Counted from the first letter of the stretch, positions 45,679 to 55,777 are shown. The stretch: 64,000 bases of DNA from Pseudoalteromonas flavipulchra NCIMB 2033 = ATCC BAA-314 (GCA_000814665.1 JWIH01000021.1:124001-188000); one strand, 5' to 3'. Made by a program: numbers and translations. Notes: generated by a model not told the origin, from the sequence alone.

Positions 45679-48144
45679 ATGTGGCTTAGCGCTGCTAGGT
45701 ATGCCACGCTGGTGTTTACGATAATTGTGTGTTGCATCTTTGCGATGTGGGCTACTGCTGAAACGCAGCTGGCCGCAGAAACTGTAGAAGCAAGACCTTT
45801 AATTTCAGTAGGCTATGGTGACTTTTCTGAGGCCCAGTTTAGTGTATCGCAAGAAACGGTAATTATTCCAAAGGGCGTTGCGGTTTGGCTTCGAATCACA
45901 AGCCTCGTTCGCGATGATCTGTCAGACCAAGTGCTAACAGTCGCACGTCCATCCATGGGTAGTGTGGAGTTTTTTACCACAGACCCTATTGGAAAATTAA
46001 CTCAAATCCCCGCAAGTAACAATCATACATCGTTATCTCATTTTTCACCCCATCTGGTGATTGATGCAAATAGCCATATTGAGCCGATCATTGTTAAAGT
46101 TCAATCACCCTATGTTTCCTTGTCCAGAGTGAGTATTGATCCTTATGAAGTTTATATAGAAGATACCAATGCTCATCTATTTTTAACTGGGTTGTTTCTG
46201 GGGGTAATGTTTTTATTGAGTATTTTCATGCTCAGTACCGGTATTATTTCGAAACGCGCAAGCCTGCTTTCGGTTGGTGGTTATTTGCTGTCATTAGCCT
46301 GCCTTTACGTCACCCATAAAGGACTCGCTGATATCTTTTTCAGCTACCAAAATAGCATTCATTTTTTACATTACAGTGGCAGCTTTGTGTGTTTTGCACT
46401 CGGCTTCAGCCTTTTGTTTTTTCATCATTTCCTTACTAAAAATAGGCTTGATAGAAAGATAAAGCTAACCATCAAGACGACCGCATATATCTACTTACTC
46501 AGTGGTGTCATTGTGGCGTTTGCGAAAGTGGATTTACCGTTTGCACTTCAGTCCATAATGGTTATTGGTGCAATTGTATTAAGCACGATGATTTTGGTAA
46601 GCCAAGATAAAGACAGTCGTAAAGAAGTCTATTTTTGCTGCGCAATTTGGTCTCCTATGGTGGCGGTACTAATTGGTTTTGCTGGGAGTCAATTAATACA
46701 ACCAAGTGAGCAAATATCAATCGTAAACCATGTTTTGATCAGCCTACATTTAATGCTCTTACTACTGTTTGTGGTTTGGCATGATGCGGAAAAGCGGCGT
46801 ATGTATATTCATTACGCTGAGTTTGATAAAGAGACTGCACTGCCCAATAAATTCGCTCTGTTTGGTTCGCTCGCTAAGCTTGAGGAGCAAAATAAAGCGC
46901 ATACATTGTTGCTTTTTAAACCACTGATCCTGCCATCAATAAGACTGAGTTTTGGCTTAACCTTTGCAAATCAGCACATCAATAAGTTATTCAAAGAGGT
47001 CTCTGAGCAAATCAATACTTATGGTAGCGCTGCCGTTGCAAATAAAGGAAACACACCTATTTACCGCCTAGAAGACCAAGTGTTTGCCATCGTGCTTGAT
47101 GGTAAAATAGAGGTCAGTCAAGTTGAGCAATATGTATGTATTTTATCAGCTGTATTCGAAGAAGGGGTTGGCTATAAAGACACGCAGATTGTCGATAGTC
47201 TAGAGGTTGGGGTTGCGAATTATCCAATGCATGCAAAATCCACAGAGAAGCTTATCCAGCGTGCGCTGCAGGCTCTTAATACTAAGTCACACAATGGTCA
47301 ACGTTGGCATCTATTTGATGTTGAAAGCTCTATTTCGACTGAGCGACAATTAAAGCTCACCTCGTTTCTTAAAAGTGCGATAGAACATGAACAGTTCAGT
47401 TTATTCTTTCAGCCGCAGGTAGATCTCAGGACTGGCAGGGTATTTGGCTCGGAAGTGCTACTGCGCTGGCTTCACCCTGAACTAGGTTACATACCACCTG
47501 ATGAATTTATTCCGATTGCGGAGTCTTCAGGGCAAATTTACGAGATCACCGAATGGGTGATTGAACATGCGCTTCATTATCAAGCCGAGATAACTAAGTT
47601 ATTGCCTGAGCACGTTATTTCAATCAACGTATCTGGTCGTGACTTGAGTAGAAGAGAGTTGTCGGTACAGCTCATTACGCTTATCAATGAATTATCACTC
47701 GCACCTTCTCAAATAATGATAGAGATCACGGAATCTGTAACAATAGGAAAAGAAGCTGAACTTAAAGGGGTGTTAGATGATTATCGTTCAATCGGCGTAA
47801 AAGTGGCGATTGATGATTTTGGTACTGGATATTCGTCACTTGCATATTTGAGTAAACTTGGATTTGATGAACTTAAAATTGATAAAAGTTTTGTGATGGA
47901 TATTGAGACATCTAAGAGCAACCAAACAATATGTAAAGCGACGTGTGATATGGCGCACAGTTTAGGCTCAAGGGTGGTGGCTGAAGGGGTTGAGGATATC
48001 AATAGCTACATTCGTTTGCAGGCCTATGGCTGCGACTTTGCGCAGGGCTATTTTATTTCACGTCCGTTGCCGTTCACGGAGTTTAAGAGTTGGCTTGGTA
48101 AAGTCACCTATGCCGGCGATATAAAATCTTTCCTAGTTCGCTGA
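45679..48144 (+). CDS. Membrane EAL-domain phosphodiesterase with degenerate GGDEF
   Basis: An 821-residue protein. A signal peptide (~1-32) leads to a 7TMR-DISM-type periplasmic domain, then about seven helices (~165-370), a GGDEF-like domain (~390-545) that has RLEDQVFAIVL where the GGDEF motif should be, and an EAL domain (~555-800). The EAL has E592 (SEVLLRW), NVSGRDL, IEITES, IDDFGTGYSSL, K in LKIDKSFV and AEGVED, so it should cleave cyclic di-GMP; the motif itself reads EVL. The start at 45679 has AAGGAG seven bases upstream; TTG/ATG codons at 45616-45631 lack it. Its end overlaps the convergent gene by 41 bp. Confidence 0.9.
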   Translation: MWLSAARYATLVFTIIVCCIFAMWATAETQLAAETVEARPLISVGYGDFSEAQFSVSQETVIIPKGVAVWLRITSLVRDDLSDQVLTVARPSMGSVEFFTTDPIGKLTQIPASNNHTSLSHFSPHLVIDANSHIEPIIVKVQSPYVSLSRVSIDPYEVYIEDTNAHLFLTGLFLGVMFLLSIFMLSTGIISKRASLLSVGGYLLSLACLYVTHKGLADIFFSYQNSIHFLHYSGSFVCFALGFSLLFFHHFLTKNRLDRKIKLTIKTTAYIYLLSGVIVAFAKVDLPFALQSIMVIGAIVLSTMILVSQDKDSRKEVYFCCAIWSPMVAVLIGFAGSQLIQPSEQISIVNHVLISLHLMLLLLFVVWHDAEKRRMYIHYAEFDKETALPNKFALFGSLAKLEEQNKAHTLLLFKPLILPSIRLSFGLTFANQHINKLFKEVSEQINTYGSAAVANKGNTPIYRLEDQVFAIVLDGKIEVSQVEQYVCILSAVFEEGVGYKDTQIVDSLEVGVANYPMHAKSTEKLIQRALQALNTKSHNGQRWHLFDVESSISTERQLKLTSFLKSAIEHEQFSLFFQPQVDLRTGRVFGSEVLLRWLHPELGYIPPDEFIPIAESSGQIYEITEWVIEHALHYQAEITKLLPEHVISINVSGRDLSRRELSVQLITLINELSLAPSQIMIEITESVTIGKEAELKGVLDDYRSIGVKVAIDDFGTGYSSLAYLSKLGFDELKIDKSFVMDIETSKSNQTICKATCDMAHSLGSRVVAEGVEDINSYIRLQAYGCDFAQGYFISRPLPFTEFKSWLGKVTYAGDIKSFLVR

Positions 48145-48892
48145 AGTAGTGAAAAATGGGCTCAGCGCATCGTTCTCTCTGTTTGCGCTTTGGGTAAATC
48201 CCCAGTTTTTCTTGCTCTGAACCTTTAATTCCCGCGGTCAAAAATGAATTTGATATATCGCTGTGGTAGGCAATAATGGCCTCGAACATCCGAGCTGTTA
48301 GCTCCTCGGGCAGTGCGTAATAAATCTGTTTGTTTGCGCTATCAGCAATCTTGGCGGTATGAAAATACCGATTTGGTTGTTGATGTTGTTCATCTAAAAA
48401 GGTATGCGCAAAAAACGTTGCTAAAGCATTGTTCAGAGGGTGTAATACGGTTTCGGTAGAAAGTAACCAAGCTGATGATGCAAAAGACTTTTTTGGCTGA
48501 GTTATTAAATGCTGGCAAATATAGTGATCAAATGCATGCCACCATTCGTGGGCAAGTGCGCCACCACCGGCATTTTTTGCCAAGGCGAGTGTTCTTGTAT
48601 TTGCTGCGTAATGCGCTTGAACACCTTGTTGACCGCCTGTGCCAAAATCAAAATTAAGTGTTCCCCGAAGGCCAATGACCTGTGGCGGTACTTGTAGTAT
48701 TTGGGCTAGATCTGCGAGGGCATCATAAATTAAATTGGCGGATAAACGGGTTTCTTCAGGCGTAACCCAATGACCAATGGTCATGGTTTTAAAGCCAAAG
48801 GTCTGTTTGATTTCACTGAAATCAACTTGATCGCCGAATCGATAATCGGGTCCTCGGCGAGTGTATCCGCGCTGTAGTCTCGACCTTGGCAT
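48104..48892 (-). CDS. CLCA_X-family protein with HEWWH motif
   Basis: A 262-residue protein of the family named CLCA_X, with the zinc-peptidase-like motif H115-E-W-W-H119 in GALAHEWWHAFDHYI. It starts PRSRLQRGYTRRGPDYRFGD, then GLRGTLNFDFGTGGQQGVQAHY, both typical. No signal peptide is seen, so it acts in the cytoplasm; the substrate is unknown. Its 3' end overlaps the convergent EAL gene by 41 bp. It follows the DTW gene by 9 bp and is probably transcribed with it. Confidence 0.85.
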   Translation of the reverse strand: MPRSRLQRGYTRRGPDYRFGDQVDFSEIKQTFGFKTMTIGHWVTPEETRLSANLIYDALADLAQILQVPPQVIGLRGTLNFDFGTGGQQGVQAHYAANTRTLALAKNAGGGALAHEWWHAFDHYICQHLITQPKKSFASSAWLLSTETVLHPLNNALATFFAHTFLDEQHQQPNRYFHTAKIADSANKQIYYALPEELTARMFEAIIAYHSDISNSFLTAGIKGSEQEKLGIYPKRKQRERCAEPIFHYFSELGKILYRRHR

Positions 48893-48901
48893 TCTCTTCC
48901 T

Positions 48902-49492
48902 TTAATACCGAGCCTTAACATCATCAGGCATTCGCTTCATCTGCTCTTTCACCATACCAGCTTGAAGTTTGTAGAGAACCGAAGTTTCGCATTGATCTAC
49001 AATCTCGAGAAATTGAGCTGCCGCTTCAAGTGTTGATAAACTGTATTCATGTTTAGATTTACGAATAGTATATTCACTTGCATTGACCGAATCGAACTGG
49101 AAACTGGGCAACTGGCTTAGCCACGGATTGAGGTTATAAAGCTTAGTGGCTTTCTTCCAAGTACCGTCCAATAAGATGATGGCATCAAGCTTTTGAGCGT
49201 GATTATACTCTGTAGTTAAGGTCTTAGCGTGGCTGTTTGGGTAGAGTAGTGCTACATGGTTTTCGTTGCAGAAGTTAATCAACTCTTCAAAGTCAGTGGT
49301 ATTTTCTCCAACATACAGCGCAAAACTGCCTAACTGCAAGGCGAGGAGCTTTGCGGTATTTTTGGCGACTTTTACTTCGCTCGGATGCTGCATGATAATA
49401 ACTTGAGTCGCATTTGGTATCACGTTACCAATATAGGAGCATACGCAAGTTTTTGTGGGAAACTGACAGACTGGACAGGTATTACGTTTCAT
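48902..49492 (-). CDS. DTW-domain tRNA-uridine aminocarboxypropyltransferase (TapT-like)
   Basis: A 196-residue enzyme of the DTW family, which moves the aminocarboxypropyl group of SAM to uridine in tRNA (acp3U; TapT/YfiP in E. coli). The DTW motif is in ILLDGTWKKATKLY (about residues 105-118), and cysteines near the start (CPVCQFPTKTCVC) would bind zinc. It precedes the CLCA_X gene. Assignment to the exact enzyme is by family only. Confidence 0.9.
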   Translation of the reverse strand: MKRNTCPVCQFPTKTCVCSYIGNVIPNATQVIIMQHPSEVKVAKNTAKLLALQLGSFALYVGENTTDFEELINFCNENHVALLYPNSHAKTLTTEYNHAQKLDAIILLDGTWKKATKLYNLNPWLSQLPSFQFDSVNASEYTIRKSKHEYSLSTLEAAAQFLEIVDQCETSVLYKLQAGMVKEQMKRMPDDVKARY

Positions 49493-49611
49493 GTTTGATG
49501 AGGTGTTTCTTAATATAAGTCATATTTTATCATATCTTGCCCGCATTTACTTTGCACAAGAAACCAGATTTGGCTAGCATAAGTAATAGAATATTAAATT
49601 TAAGGAAAATT

Positions 49612-49956
49612 ATGAGCATCGTAATAGATGAAGGTGCCCTAGAGAACATGCAAATGTTACTGGGCGAGCAATTCGAAGATACGGTTCATTTTTGTTGTTC
49701 TGAATTCGAGCGGTTAGAATCGGAGTTGATGCTGAATTTGAATCAGGATCAAGAAGCTGCCATTCGTCATGCTCACAGTTTAAAATCTAATGCTGCCCAG
49801 TTTGGGGCTGCTAGTTTGAGCGATTTGGCAAAGACGATTGAGCATGCCCTCATGCAAGGGGAGCAGGATATTGTTGATGACTCTATTGAGAAGCTGGCAG
49901 CACAAGTTGCAGGTTCAAAAGCGAAATTGCAGCAATGGGTGAGTGCTCAATCTTAA
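49612..49956 (+). CDS. Stand-alone histidine phosphotransfer (Hpt) protein
   Basis: A 114-residue single-domain Hpt. The phosphoacceptor is H55 in RHAHSLKSNAAQFGA. It would relay phosphate between a hybrid kinase and a regulator; none is adjacent. TAAGGAAAATT lies before the chosen ATG, and 25 residues from an earlier in-frame codon at 49537 do not match the family. A terminator follows at 49985. Confidence 0.92.
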   Translation: MSIVIDEGALENMQMLLGEQFEDTVHFCCSEFERLESELMLNLNQDQEAAIRHAHSLKSNAAQFGAASLSDLAKTIEHALMQGEQDIVDDSIEKLAAQVAGSKAKLQQWVSAQS

Positions 49957-49984
49957 ATCCAGCATCAGCCAAAGAGCGGAAATT

Positions 49985-50008
49985 AGGTCGTTTATACGGC
50001 CTTTTTTA
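49985..50008 (+). terminator. Intrinsic terminator after the Hpt gene
   Basis: AGGTCG-TTTATA-CGGCCT (one G-T) followed directly by a run of T (50002-50007). Classic rho-independent form, 28 nt after the stop. Confidence 0.85.
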
Positions 50009-50143
50009 TTGATATTGCTCTTATTCATCCCACTCCAACCACTTCACTTTGTAAGTTGCTTTTTTGAAGCATAAAAAGTTATCACAAGCATAGAATTTAG
50101 ACGGCATTGTGATATATGCTTGAGCAAAATGAGGGGGTTATAG

Positions 50144-51358
50144 ATGCTACAAATAACAAAAAGTAATAAGCTCAATGGTGTGAGTTACGATATTCGTGGT
50201 CCAGTATTGGATCAAGCAAGAAAAATGGAAGACGAGGGCATGAAAGTCCTCAAATTAAATATTGGTAATCCGGCGGCATTTGGCTTTGATATGCCAGAAG
50301 ATATGCACCGAGATATCATAAAAAACTTATATTCTGCGCAGGGGTATTGCGACTCAAAAGGATTGTACTCTGCCCGAGTCGCCGTGTATCAATATTATCA
50401 GCAAAAAAGCTTTCCCAATATTAGTGTCGATAACATCTTCATTGGCAATGGCGTCAGTGAATTGATCCAAATGACCGCACAAGCCTTACTCAATGATGGT
50501 GACGAAGTGTTGATCCCCGCACCGGATTATCCGCTATGGACTGCCGCTGTTAAATTATCAGGCGGTAATCCAGTGCATTACCTTTGTGATGAAGAGCAAG
50601 ACTGGTTTCCAGATATCGAAGATATCAAGCGTAAAATCACGAGTCGCACAAAGGCATTGGTGCTGATCAACCCAAATAATCCGACCGGTGCTGTATATGA
50701 CAAAGCATTGCTCGAGGCATTAATTGACGTTGCCAGAGAACACAAGCTATTAATACTGAGTGATGAGATCTACGAAAAGATTTTATATGACGATGCGGAG
50801 CATTTTTCAATTGCGAGTCTTTGCGATGATATCCCGGTTATTACTTTTAATGGTTTAGCGAAAACCTATCGTGCGGCCGGGATCCGCATGGGCTGGATGG
50901 TGATCAGTGGTAAGCATTCAGTGATGCGGGATTTGATCACAGGCTTAGAAATGCTTGCGTCTATGCGATTATGCGCCAATGTTCCTGCACAGTTTGCCAT
51001 TCAACAAGCGCTTGGAGGCATACAATCCATCGACCAACTCATTGAACCGGGTGGGCGTTTGTATGAGCAGCGTGATATTGCGTTTAAAGGTTTAAACGAT
51101 ATCGAAGGGATAAGCTGTGTAAAGCCAAAGGGCGCGCTTTATGCGTTTCCAAAAGTCGACGTAAAGCGGTTTAATATTAAGAATGATGAGCGCATGGTGC
51201 TGGATTTGCTCAAAGAAGAAAAAATTCTACTTGTCCACGGACGTGCTTTTAATTGGCCCAGTGCGGATCATTTTAGATTAGTGTTTTTACCACATAAAGA
51301 TGATTTACAGCCTGCAATGGATAGAGTAAAACGCTTTTTTGCGCATTACAGTCAGTAA
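50144..51358 (+). CDS. alaA: Alanine-type aminotransferase AlaA
   Basis: A 404-residue fold-type I aminotransferase closely matching E. coli AlaA, which makes alanine from pyruvate and glutamate. Shared stretches include YDIRGPVLDQARKMEDEG, QGYCDSKGLYSAR, IFIGNGVSELIQ and GLEMLASMRLCANVPAQ. The PLP lysine is K240 in NGLAKTYRAAG, and the aspartate is in ILSDEIYEK. Transcribed alone, with a bidirectional terminator after it. Confidence 0.96.
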   Translation: MLQITKSNKLNGVSYDIRGPVLDQARKMEDEGMKVLKLNIGNPAAFGFDMPEDMHRDIIKNLYSAQGYCDSKGLYSARVAVYQYYQQKSFPNISVDNIFIGNGVSELIQMTAQALLNDGDEVLIPAPDYPLWTAAVKLSGGNPVHYLCDEEQDWFPDIEDIKRKITSRTKALVLINPNNPTGAVYDKALLEALIDVAREHKLLILSDEIYEKILYDDAEHFSIASLCDDIPVITFNGLAKTYRAAGIRMGWMVISGKHSVMRDLITGLEMLASMRLCANVPAQFAIQQALGGIQSIDQLIEPGGRLYEQRDIAFKGLNDIEGISCVKPKGALYAFPKVDVKRFNIKNDERMVLDLLKEEKILLVHGRAFNWPSADHFRLVFLPHKDDLQPAMDRVKRFFAHYSQ

Positions 51359-51375
51359 CATCTGTATTAAAAAAT

Positions 51376-51405
51376 AAAAAAGCTCGGAAGTTTCCGAGCT
51401 TTTTT
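51376..51405. terminator. Bidirectional intrinsic terminator between alaA and the RND genes
   Basis: AAAAAAGCTCGGAA and TTCCGAGCTTTTTT pair perfectly over 14 bp with a two-base spacer. T-runs on both strands serve the convergent alaA and RND pump transcripts. Confidence 0.9.
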
Positions 51406-51425
51406 GTGGGCTAGTAATGCGTTAC

Positions 51426-54400
51426 TTAGTGAGTATTAGAATTTAGCTCCGGTGTAGTTTGTTGGCTATCAGCCGAGCCTTTACCTTTAAACCATTTGCG
51501 GCCAACGCGTTTAACATCTTCAAGTGCCACATATTGACAAGGGATAAGTACGAGGGTGATCACCGTGGCAAACAACACACCGAACGCAAGCGATACCGCC
51601 ATTGGAATGACAATTTTAGCTTGCAGGCTGGTTTCCATAATGATTGGTACAAGTCCGATAAAGGTGGTCAACGAAGTGAGCAAGATTGCTCTAAAGCGTT
51701 TACATCCGGCCTCGACGGCCGCGGCTTTTAAATCGATACCTTCTTCGCGTGCTTTATTGACAAAATCCACCATAACCAAAGAGTCGTTTACCACAACCCC
51801 TGCCACGGCAATAATTCCAAAGAACGACAAACTACTCATTGTCATTCCCAATATCATATGACCGAATACCGCACCGACTACACCAAATGGGATCACAGAC
51901 ATGATGATGACAGGCTGAGAATAAGAGCGTAGTGGAATTGCCAGTAGTGCGAAGATAATCATTAATGACAGGGCAAAGTCACGAATTTGCTCCGCAACAC
52001 TGTCCATTTCTTCTTGTACGCGACCCGCCACTGCACTTTGAACGCCAGGGTAGTTCTTTAATAGACTGGGAAGATATTCGTCACGAACCTGTTTTGCTAT
52101 CTCAAATGGTTGTGCGATTTCTGTATCAACTGATGCCCAAACATTAATCGTGCGTTTGGCGTTTTCGCGGCGAATTCGGTTCACACCATCAACCAATTTT
52201 ACATCAGCCACTTCTACCAACGGCACTTCTGCACCTTGAGGCGTTAAGATACGCACATCCTGAATGTCACTAATGGCATCACGGTGTTCTTTAGGATAAC
52301 GGATCATCACTTTGATCTCTTCACCATCACGTAAAATACGCTGTGCTTCAAGGCCGTAATAACTGAAGTTTACTTGGGATGCAACATCTGCCAACGTCAG
52401 TCCAAGGCTATACGCTAATGGTTTAAGCTCAAGCTGCACTTCATCGGTTGCTGATTGCATAGAGTCATTGATATCACCAACACCTTCAATAGTTGCTAGC
52501 TTGTCTTTTAGTTTCTGTGCGACTTCGCGGAGCTCTTCTTTGTGTTTACCTTCTAATCTAAAGCTAATATCTCCGTCATCACGGCCACCATTCATGATGC
52601 TATCTTGAATGTTTAGCGATTTAACACCAGGCAGTGCAGGCATTGCATCACGCCAGCGGGCGCTGAGTGCAAAGGTATCGATTGGGCGTGCATCTGGTTC
52701 AACCAAGATCACCATAATATTTGCGCTTGTGCGGCCATTCATATTCACCATGTAATCACGGATCATTTTCTTGCCATACTCAGCCTCAATTTCTTTGTCG
52801 ACTTTCAGTACCATTTGCTCAATTTTTTGAATTGACTCAAGCGTCGCGTTTTCTGACGAAGATAAGTTCATATCAATCGAGATACGTGGAAAATCATGTG
52901 GGATTTTTGGGTTAGCAACAAACTTCACTAAGCCACCAGCAAACATCCCCGCGCTGACAATTAAAATGGTTAAAAAGCCAACGATAACGGTATAACGGTA
53001 GTGAATACAGCGTACAATGAATGGGCGGTACGTGTTTTCAATGAAAGATTGAAGGCCGCTATCCATTTTTTCCCTGAGGCGGTGGAACGGATTTTTAGGG
53101 TTGCTTGGTTTGTCTTTCATCGCTGCTAAATGCGCAGGTAAAACCAGCTTAGATTCAACCAAAGAGAATAGTAAGCAAAGAATTATTACGCCACCAATTG
53201 CTTTAGAAAATGCTGCCGTTGGGCCAGTTGCTAATGTTTGCGGCAAGAAAGCAGCAACAGTAGTAAGCACACCAAAAGTGGCTGGGATAGCAACACGTTT
53301 TACGCCACGAACGACATTATCGAGGCTATGACCATGTTTTTCTATTTCAGCATGGGCGGATTCACCGACGACTATCGCGTCATCAACGACAATCCCCAAC
53401 ACCAAAATAAAGGCAAACAGTGAGGCCAAGTTAATCGTTACGTCTAAATAGCCCATTGGCATCATTAAAAATGCACCTAAGAAGCTAACTGGCAACCCCA
53501 TCATTACCCAAAATGCTAAACGCACACGTAAAAATAGAGCAAGCATTAGCATAACTAATACCCCACCTAACGCCATATTTTCTAGCATCATGTTAAGGCG
53601 GCCATTGAGGTAATAGGTCAAGTCAATAAAAGGTTCAAGTTCTACGCCTTGTGGCAGTGAGCCTTTCTTTGCCTCAAGATAGTTCTTAATGATATCAGCA
53701 ACTTTGGTGATGTCTTGGTCTTTTGACGCGCTAACTTCATACACCAGTGAGTTCTTACCATTGTATTTAGAGTATTGCAGTCCTTCTTCAAAGCCATCGT
53801 TAATGGTGGCGACATCGCCTAAGCTAACCTGTGCGCCGTCTGGTAGTGTTAGTAAGGGGAGTTTTCTAAACTCGTCACCGCGATAGGCTTGGTTTTCAAC
53901 TCGCATTGAAATATAGCCATTTTCGGAGCGAATTTGGCCAGCAGACATGTTCGCTGAGAAGCTCTTTACTGCATCCGAAATTGCTCTAAAACTTAGGCCG
54001 TATTCGCGCATTTTATCAGGGCTTATCTCAATAGAGATTTCGTAGTTCAGGCCACCATCAAAGCGTACAAGGTTAACGCCAGGTAACGACAGCATTTCTT
54101 CATGAATGCGATTACCAAGCTCTTTAAGATCATGGGGACTCAAGTCGCCATTGAGCGACAACCACATCACTTCTTGGGTTGCCTTGTCGTGACGCACAAT
54201 AGGGCGTTCCATTCCAGATGGGAAAGTTGAGACGGAGTCCACTTGCATCTTGACTTCGTCGAGTACCTCTTTGGTGTTGTACTGCTCGTCTACTTCTATC
54301 CAAGTTTGCGAGTAACCGCGATTAGAGTAGGTGATCAAGCGTTTGATCCCTTCGAGACCTTCCATGGATTCCTCGATCTTAATCGTGATCCCTTCCTCGA

Positions 54401-54596
54401 CCTCTTGAGGTGCCGCGCCCGGATACACAGCTTGAACACTTATCCAGTTACTATCGTATTGTGGAAACATTTGCTTGCGGATCGAAAACGCGGTAAGCAA
54501 GCCGCCCACAATAATAAATATCATCAATAAGTTTGCTGCAACTGGGTTACGTGCAAACCAAGCAATTAAGCCTTTTTCTGTGCTTTGACTCTGCAT
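51426..54596 (-). CDS. RND efflux transporter, inner-membrane pump
   Basis: A 1056-residue AcrB-type pump with about 12 helices and two large periplasmic loops. The first helix (NPVAANLLMIFIIVGGLL) is followed by YPGAAPQEVEEGI, and the proton-relay aspartates are in GIVVDDAIVVGES; GVVVNDSLVMVDF is the equivalent segment of the second half. It is the last gene of a two-gene operon; the adaptor is 5 bp upstream. No outer-membrane channel gene is nearby, so a shared TolC is assumed. Confidence 0.94.
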   Translation of the reverse strand: MQSQSTEKGLIAWFARNPVAANLLMIFIIVGGLLTAFSIRKQMFPQYDSNWISVQAVYPGAAPQEVEEGITIKIEESMEGLEGIKRLITYSNRGYSQTWIEVDEQYNTKEVLDEVKMQVDSVSTFPSGMERPIVRHDKATQEVMWLSLNGDLSPHDLKELGNRIHEEMLSLPGVNLVRFDGGLNYEISIEISPDKMREYGLSFRAISDAVKSFSANMSAGQIRSENGYISMRVENQAYRGDEFRKLPLLTLPDGAQVSLGDVATINDGFEEGLQYSKYNGKNSLVYEVSASKDQDITKVADIIKNYLEAKKGSLPQGVELEPFIDLTYYLNGRLNMMLENMALGGVLVMLMLALFLRVRLAFWVMMGLPVSFLGAFLMMPMGYLDVTINLASLFAFILVLGIVVDDAIVVGESAHAEIEKHGHSLDNVVRGVKRVAIPATFGVLTTVAAFLPQTLATGPTAAFSKAIGGVIILCLLFSLVESKLVLPAHLAAMKDKPSNPKNPFHRLREKMDSGLQSFIENTYRPFIVRCIHYRYTVIVGFLTILIVSAGMFAGGLVKFVANPKIPHDFPRISIDMNLSSSENATLESIQKIEQMVLKVDKEIEAEYGKKMIRDYMVNMNGRTSANIMVILVEPDARPIDTFALSARWRDAMPALPGVKSLNIQDSIMNGGRDDGDISFRLEGKHKEELREVAQKLKDKLATIEGVGDINDSMQSATDEVQLELKPLAYSLGLTLADVASQVNFSYYGLEAQRILRDGEEIKVMIRYPKEHRDAISDIQDVRILTPQGAEVPLVEVADVKLVDGVNRIRRENAKRTINVWASVDTEIAQPFEIAKQVRDEYLPSLLKNYPGVQSAVAGRVQEEMDSVAEQIRDFALSLMIIFALLAIPLRSYSQPVIIMSVIPFGVVGAVFGHMILGMTMSSLSFFGIIAVAGVVVNDSLVMVDFVNKAREEGIDLKAAAVEAGCKRFRAILLTSLTTFIGLVPIIMETSLQAKIVIPMAVSLAFGVLFATVITLVLIPCQYVALEDVKRVGRKWFKGKGSADSQQTTPELNSNTH

Positions 54597-54601
54597 GAAC
54601 C

Positions 54602-55777
54602 TTACTCCTCTTTGAGCGCCAATTGCGTGTTAGCGCTTTGCGAAGGAGTATTGTCTGTACGTAGTTGCATTCCTTCAGAAGGATAGTCCAGCGCTGAAGT
54701 AATGACCTGTTGGCCTGACTCAACGCCGTTATCAACGACGACCATGCCATTGTACTCTCTAATAATATTGACCTTTTTGTAGCTCAGCTTGTTATCATCA
54801 TCCAATGTTGCAACGCGACCTTCTTTCACTAAGTGATGAGGAAGCATAGTGGCATTTTGCACTAACAAACCTTGAATATCAGCATTGATATAAGCGCCAA
54901 AACGTAGTGGTTTTGCGTTGTTGTAATAAGGCTGTTCGACTTGAGCAACAAGGTAGGTCATGCGACTTTTGTTATCGATAACACCTTCACTGCGGACGAT
55001 CTCGCCTTTCCAACTCATCGGTTGACCAGCGACTTCTGCTGTGATCACGACATCGGTGCCAACACCTTGTTGCGGTAAGTATTTCAATTCATTATCGGCA
55101 ACAGGGAGGCGTACTTCCGCAACAGATGTCGCATTGAGTTTACCAAAGCCATTACCGGGATTGACTACACTACCAAGGCTTACCGTACGAGACTCTATAA
55201 TCGCATCGTAGGGCGCTTTGATGTAAGTACGCTCCAAATTTCGGTTCGCTCTTTTCACTGCAGCCTGCGCCGCTTTAAAGCTTGCTAACTTTTCAGCGAG
55301 CTGAGGTTTTCTTAAATAGAGCTCGGAAGGTATTTTTTCGTTAGCGTTTGCTTTAATCCTTTGCCATTCTGCTTTTGCTACTTGCACCTGAGCTTGTTCT
55401 ATTTCTAGCGCTGAGCTGGCTTGTGCTAAAGCCGCTTCAGCTTCAATCAGCGACGCTTCATAGTCATTCGGGTCGATGCGAGCAAGCACGTCGCCTTCTT
55501 TGACAAAGCCACCTTTGACAAACTTGTCAGACAATGAAATAACTTGACCACTGACCTGAGCAACAAGCTCAGTACTGTATTTTGGCATCACGATACCGTA
55601 TGACGATACGTTAAGCTTAACTTGGTCAATATGAATAGGTTGAACCTGTACGAGAGGATGTACTATTTCTTCTTTCTTCTCTTCTGGAGGTTGTTTCATT
55701 GCAGACATGGCAACAGCCGCTGCAATTCCCACCGCAAGAACGGCAATTGGTAGAATTATTTGTTTTTTACTAGCCAC
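54602..55777 (-). CDS. RND periplasmic adaptor (membrane-fusion protein)
   Basis: A 391-residue adaptor anchored by an N-terminal helix (residues ~6-26). The lipoyl halves are around VQVQPIHIDQVKLNVSSYG and RNLERTYIKAPYDAIIES, with an alpha-hairpin at ~105-165 and the beta-barrel/MP domains after ~195. It links the RND pump to an outer-membrane channel. The 236-bp space upstream (55778-56013) is shared with the divergent YkgJ-type gene. Confidence 0.94.
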   Translation of the reverse strand: MASKKQIILPIAVLAVGIAAAVAMSAMKQPPEEKKEEIVHPLVQVQPIHIDQVKLNVSSYGIVMPKYSTELVAQVSGQVISLSDKFVKGGFVKEGDVLARIDPNDYEASLIEAEAALAQASSALEIEQAQVQVAKAEWQRIKANANEKIPSELYLRKPQLAEKLASFKAAQAAVKRANRNLERTYIKAPYDAIIESRTVSLGSVVNPGNGFGKLNATSVAEVRLPVADNELKYLPQQGVGTDVVITAEVAGQPMSWKGEIVRSEGVIDNKSRMTYLVAQVEQPYYNNAKPLRFGAYINADIQGLLVQNATMLPHHLVKEGRVATLDDDNKLSYKKVNIIREYNGMVVVDNGVESGQQVITSALDYPSEGMQLRTDNTPSQSANTQLALKEE

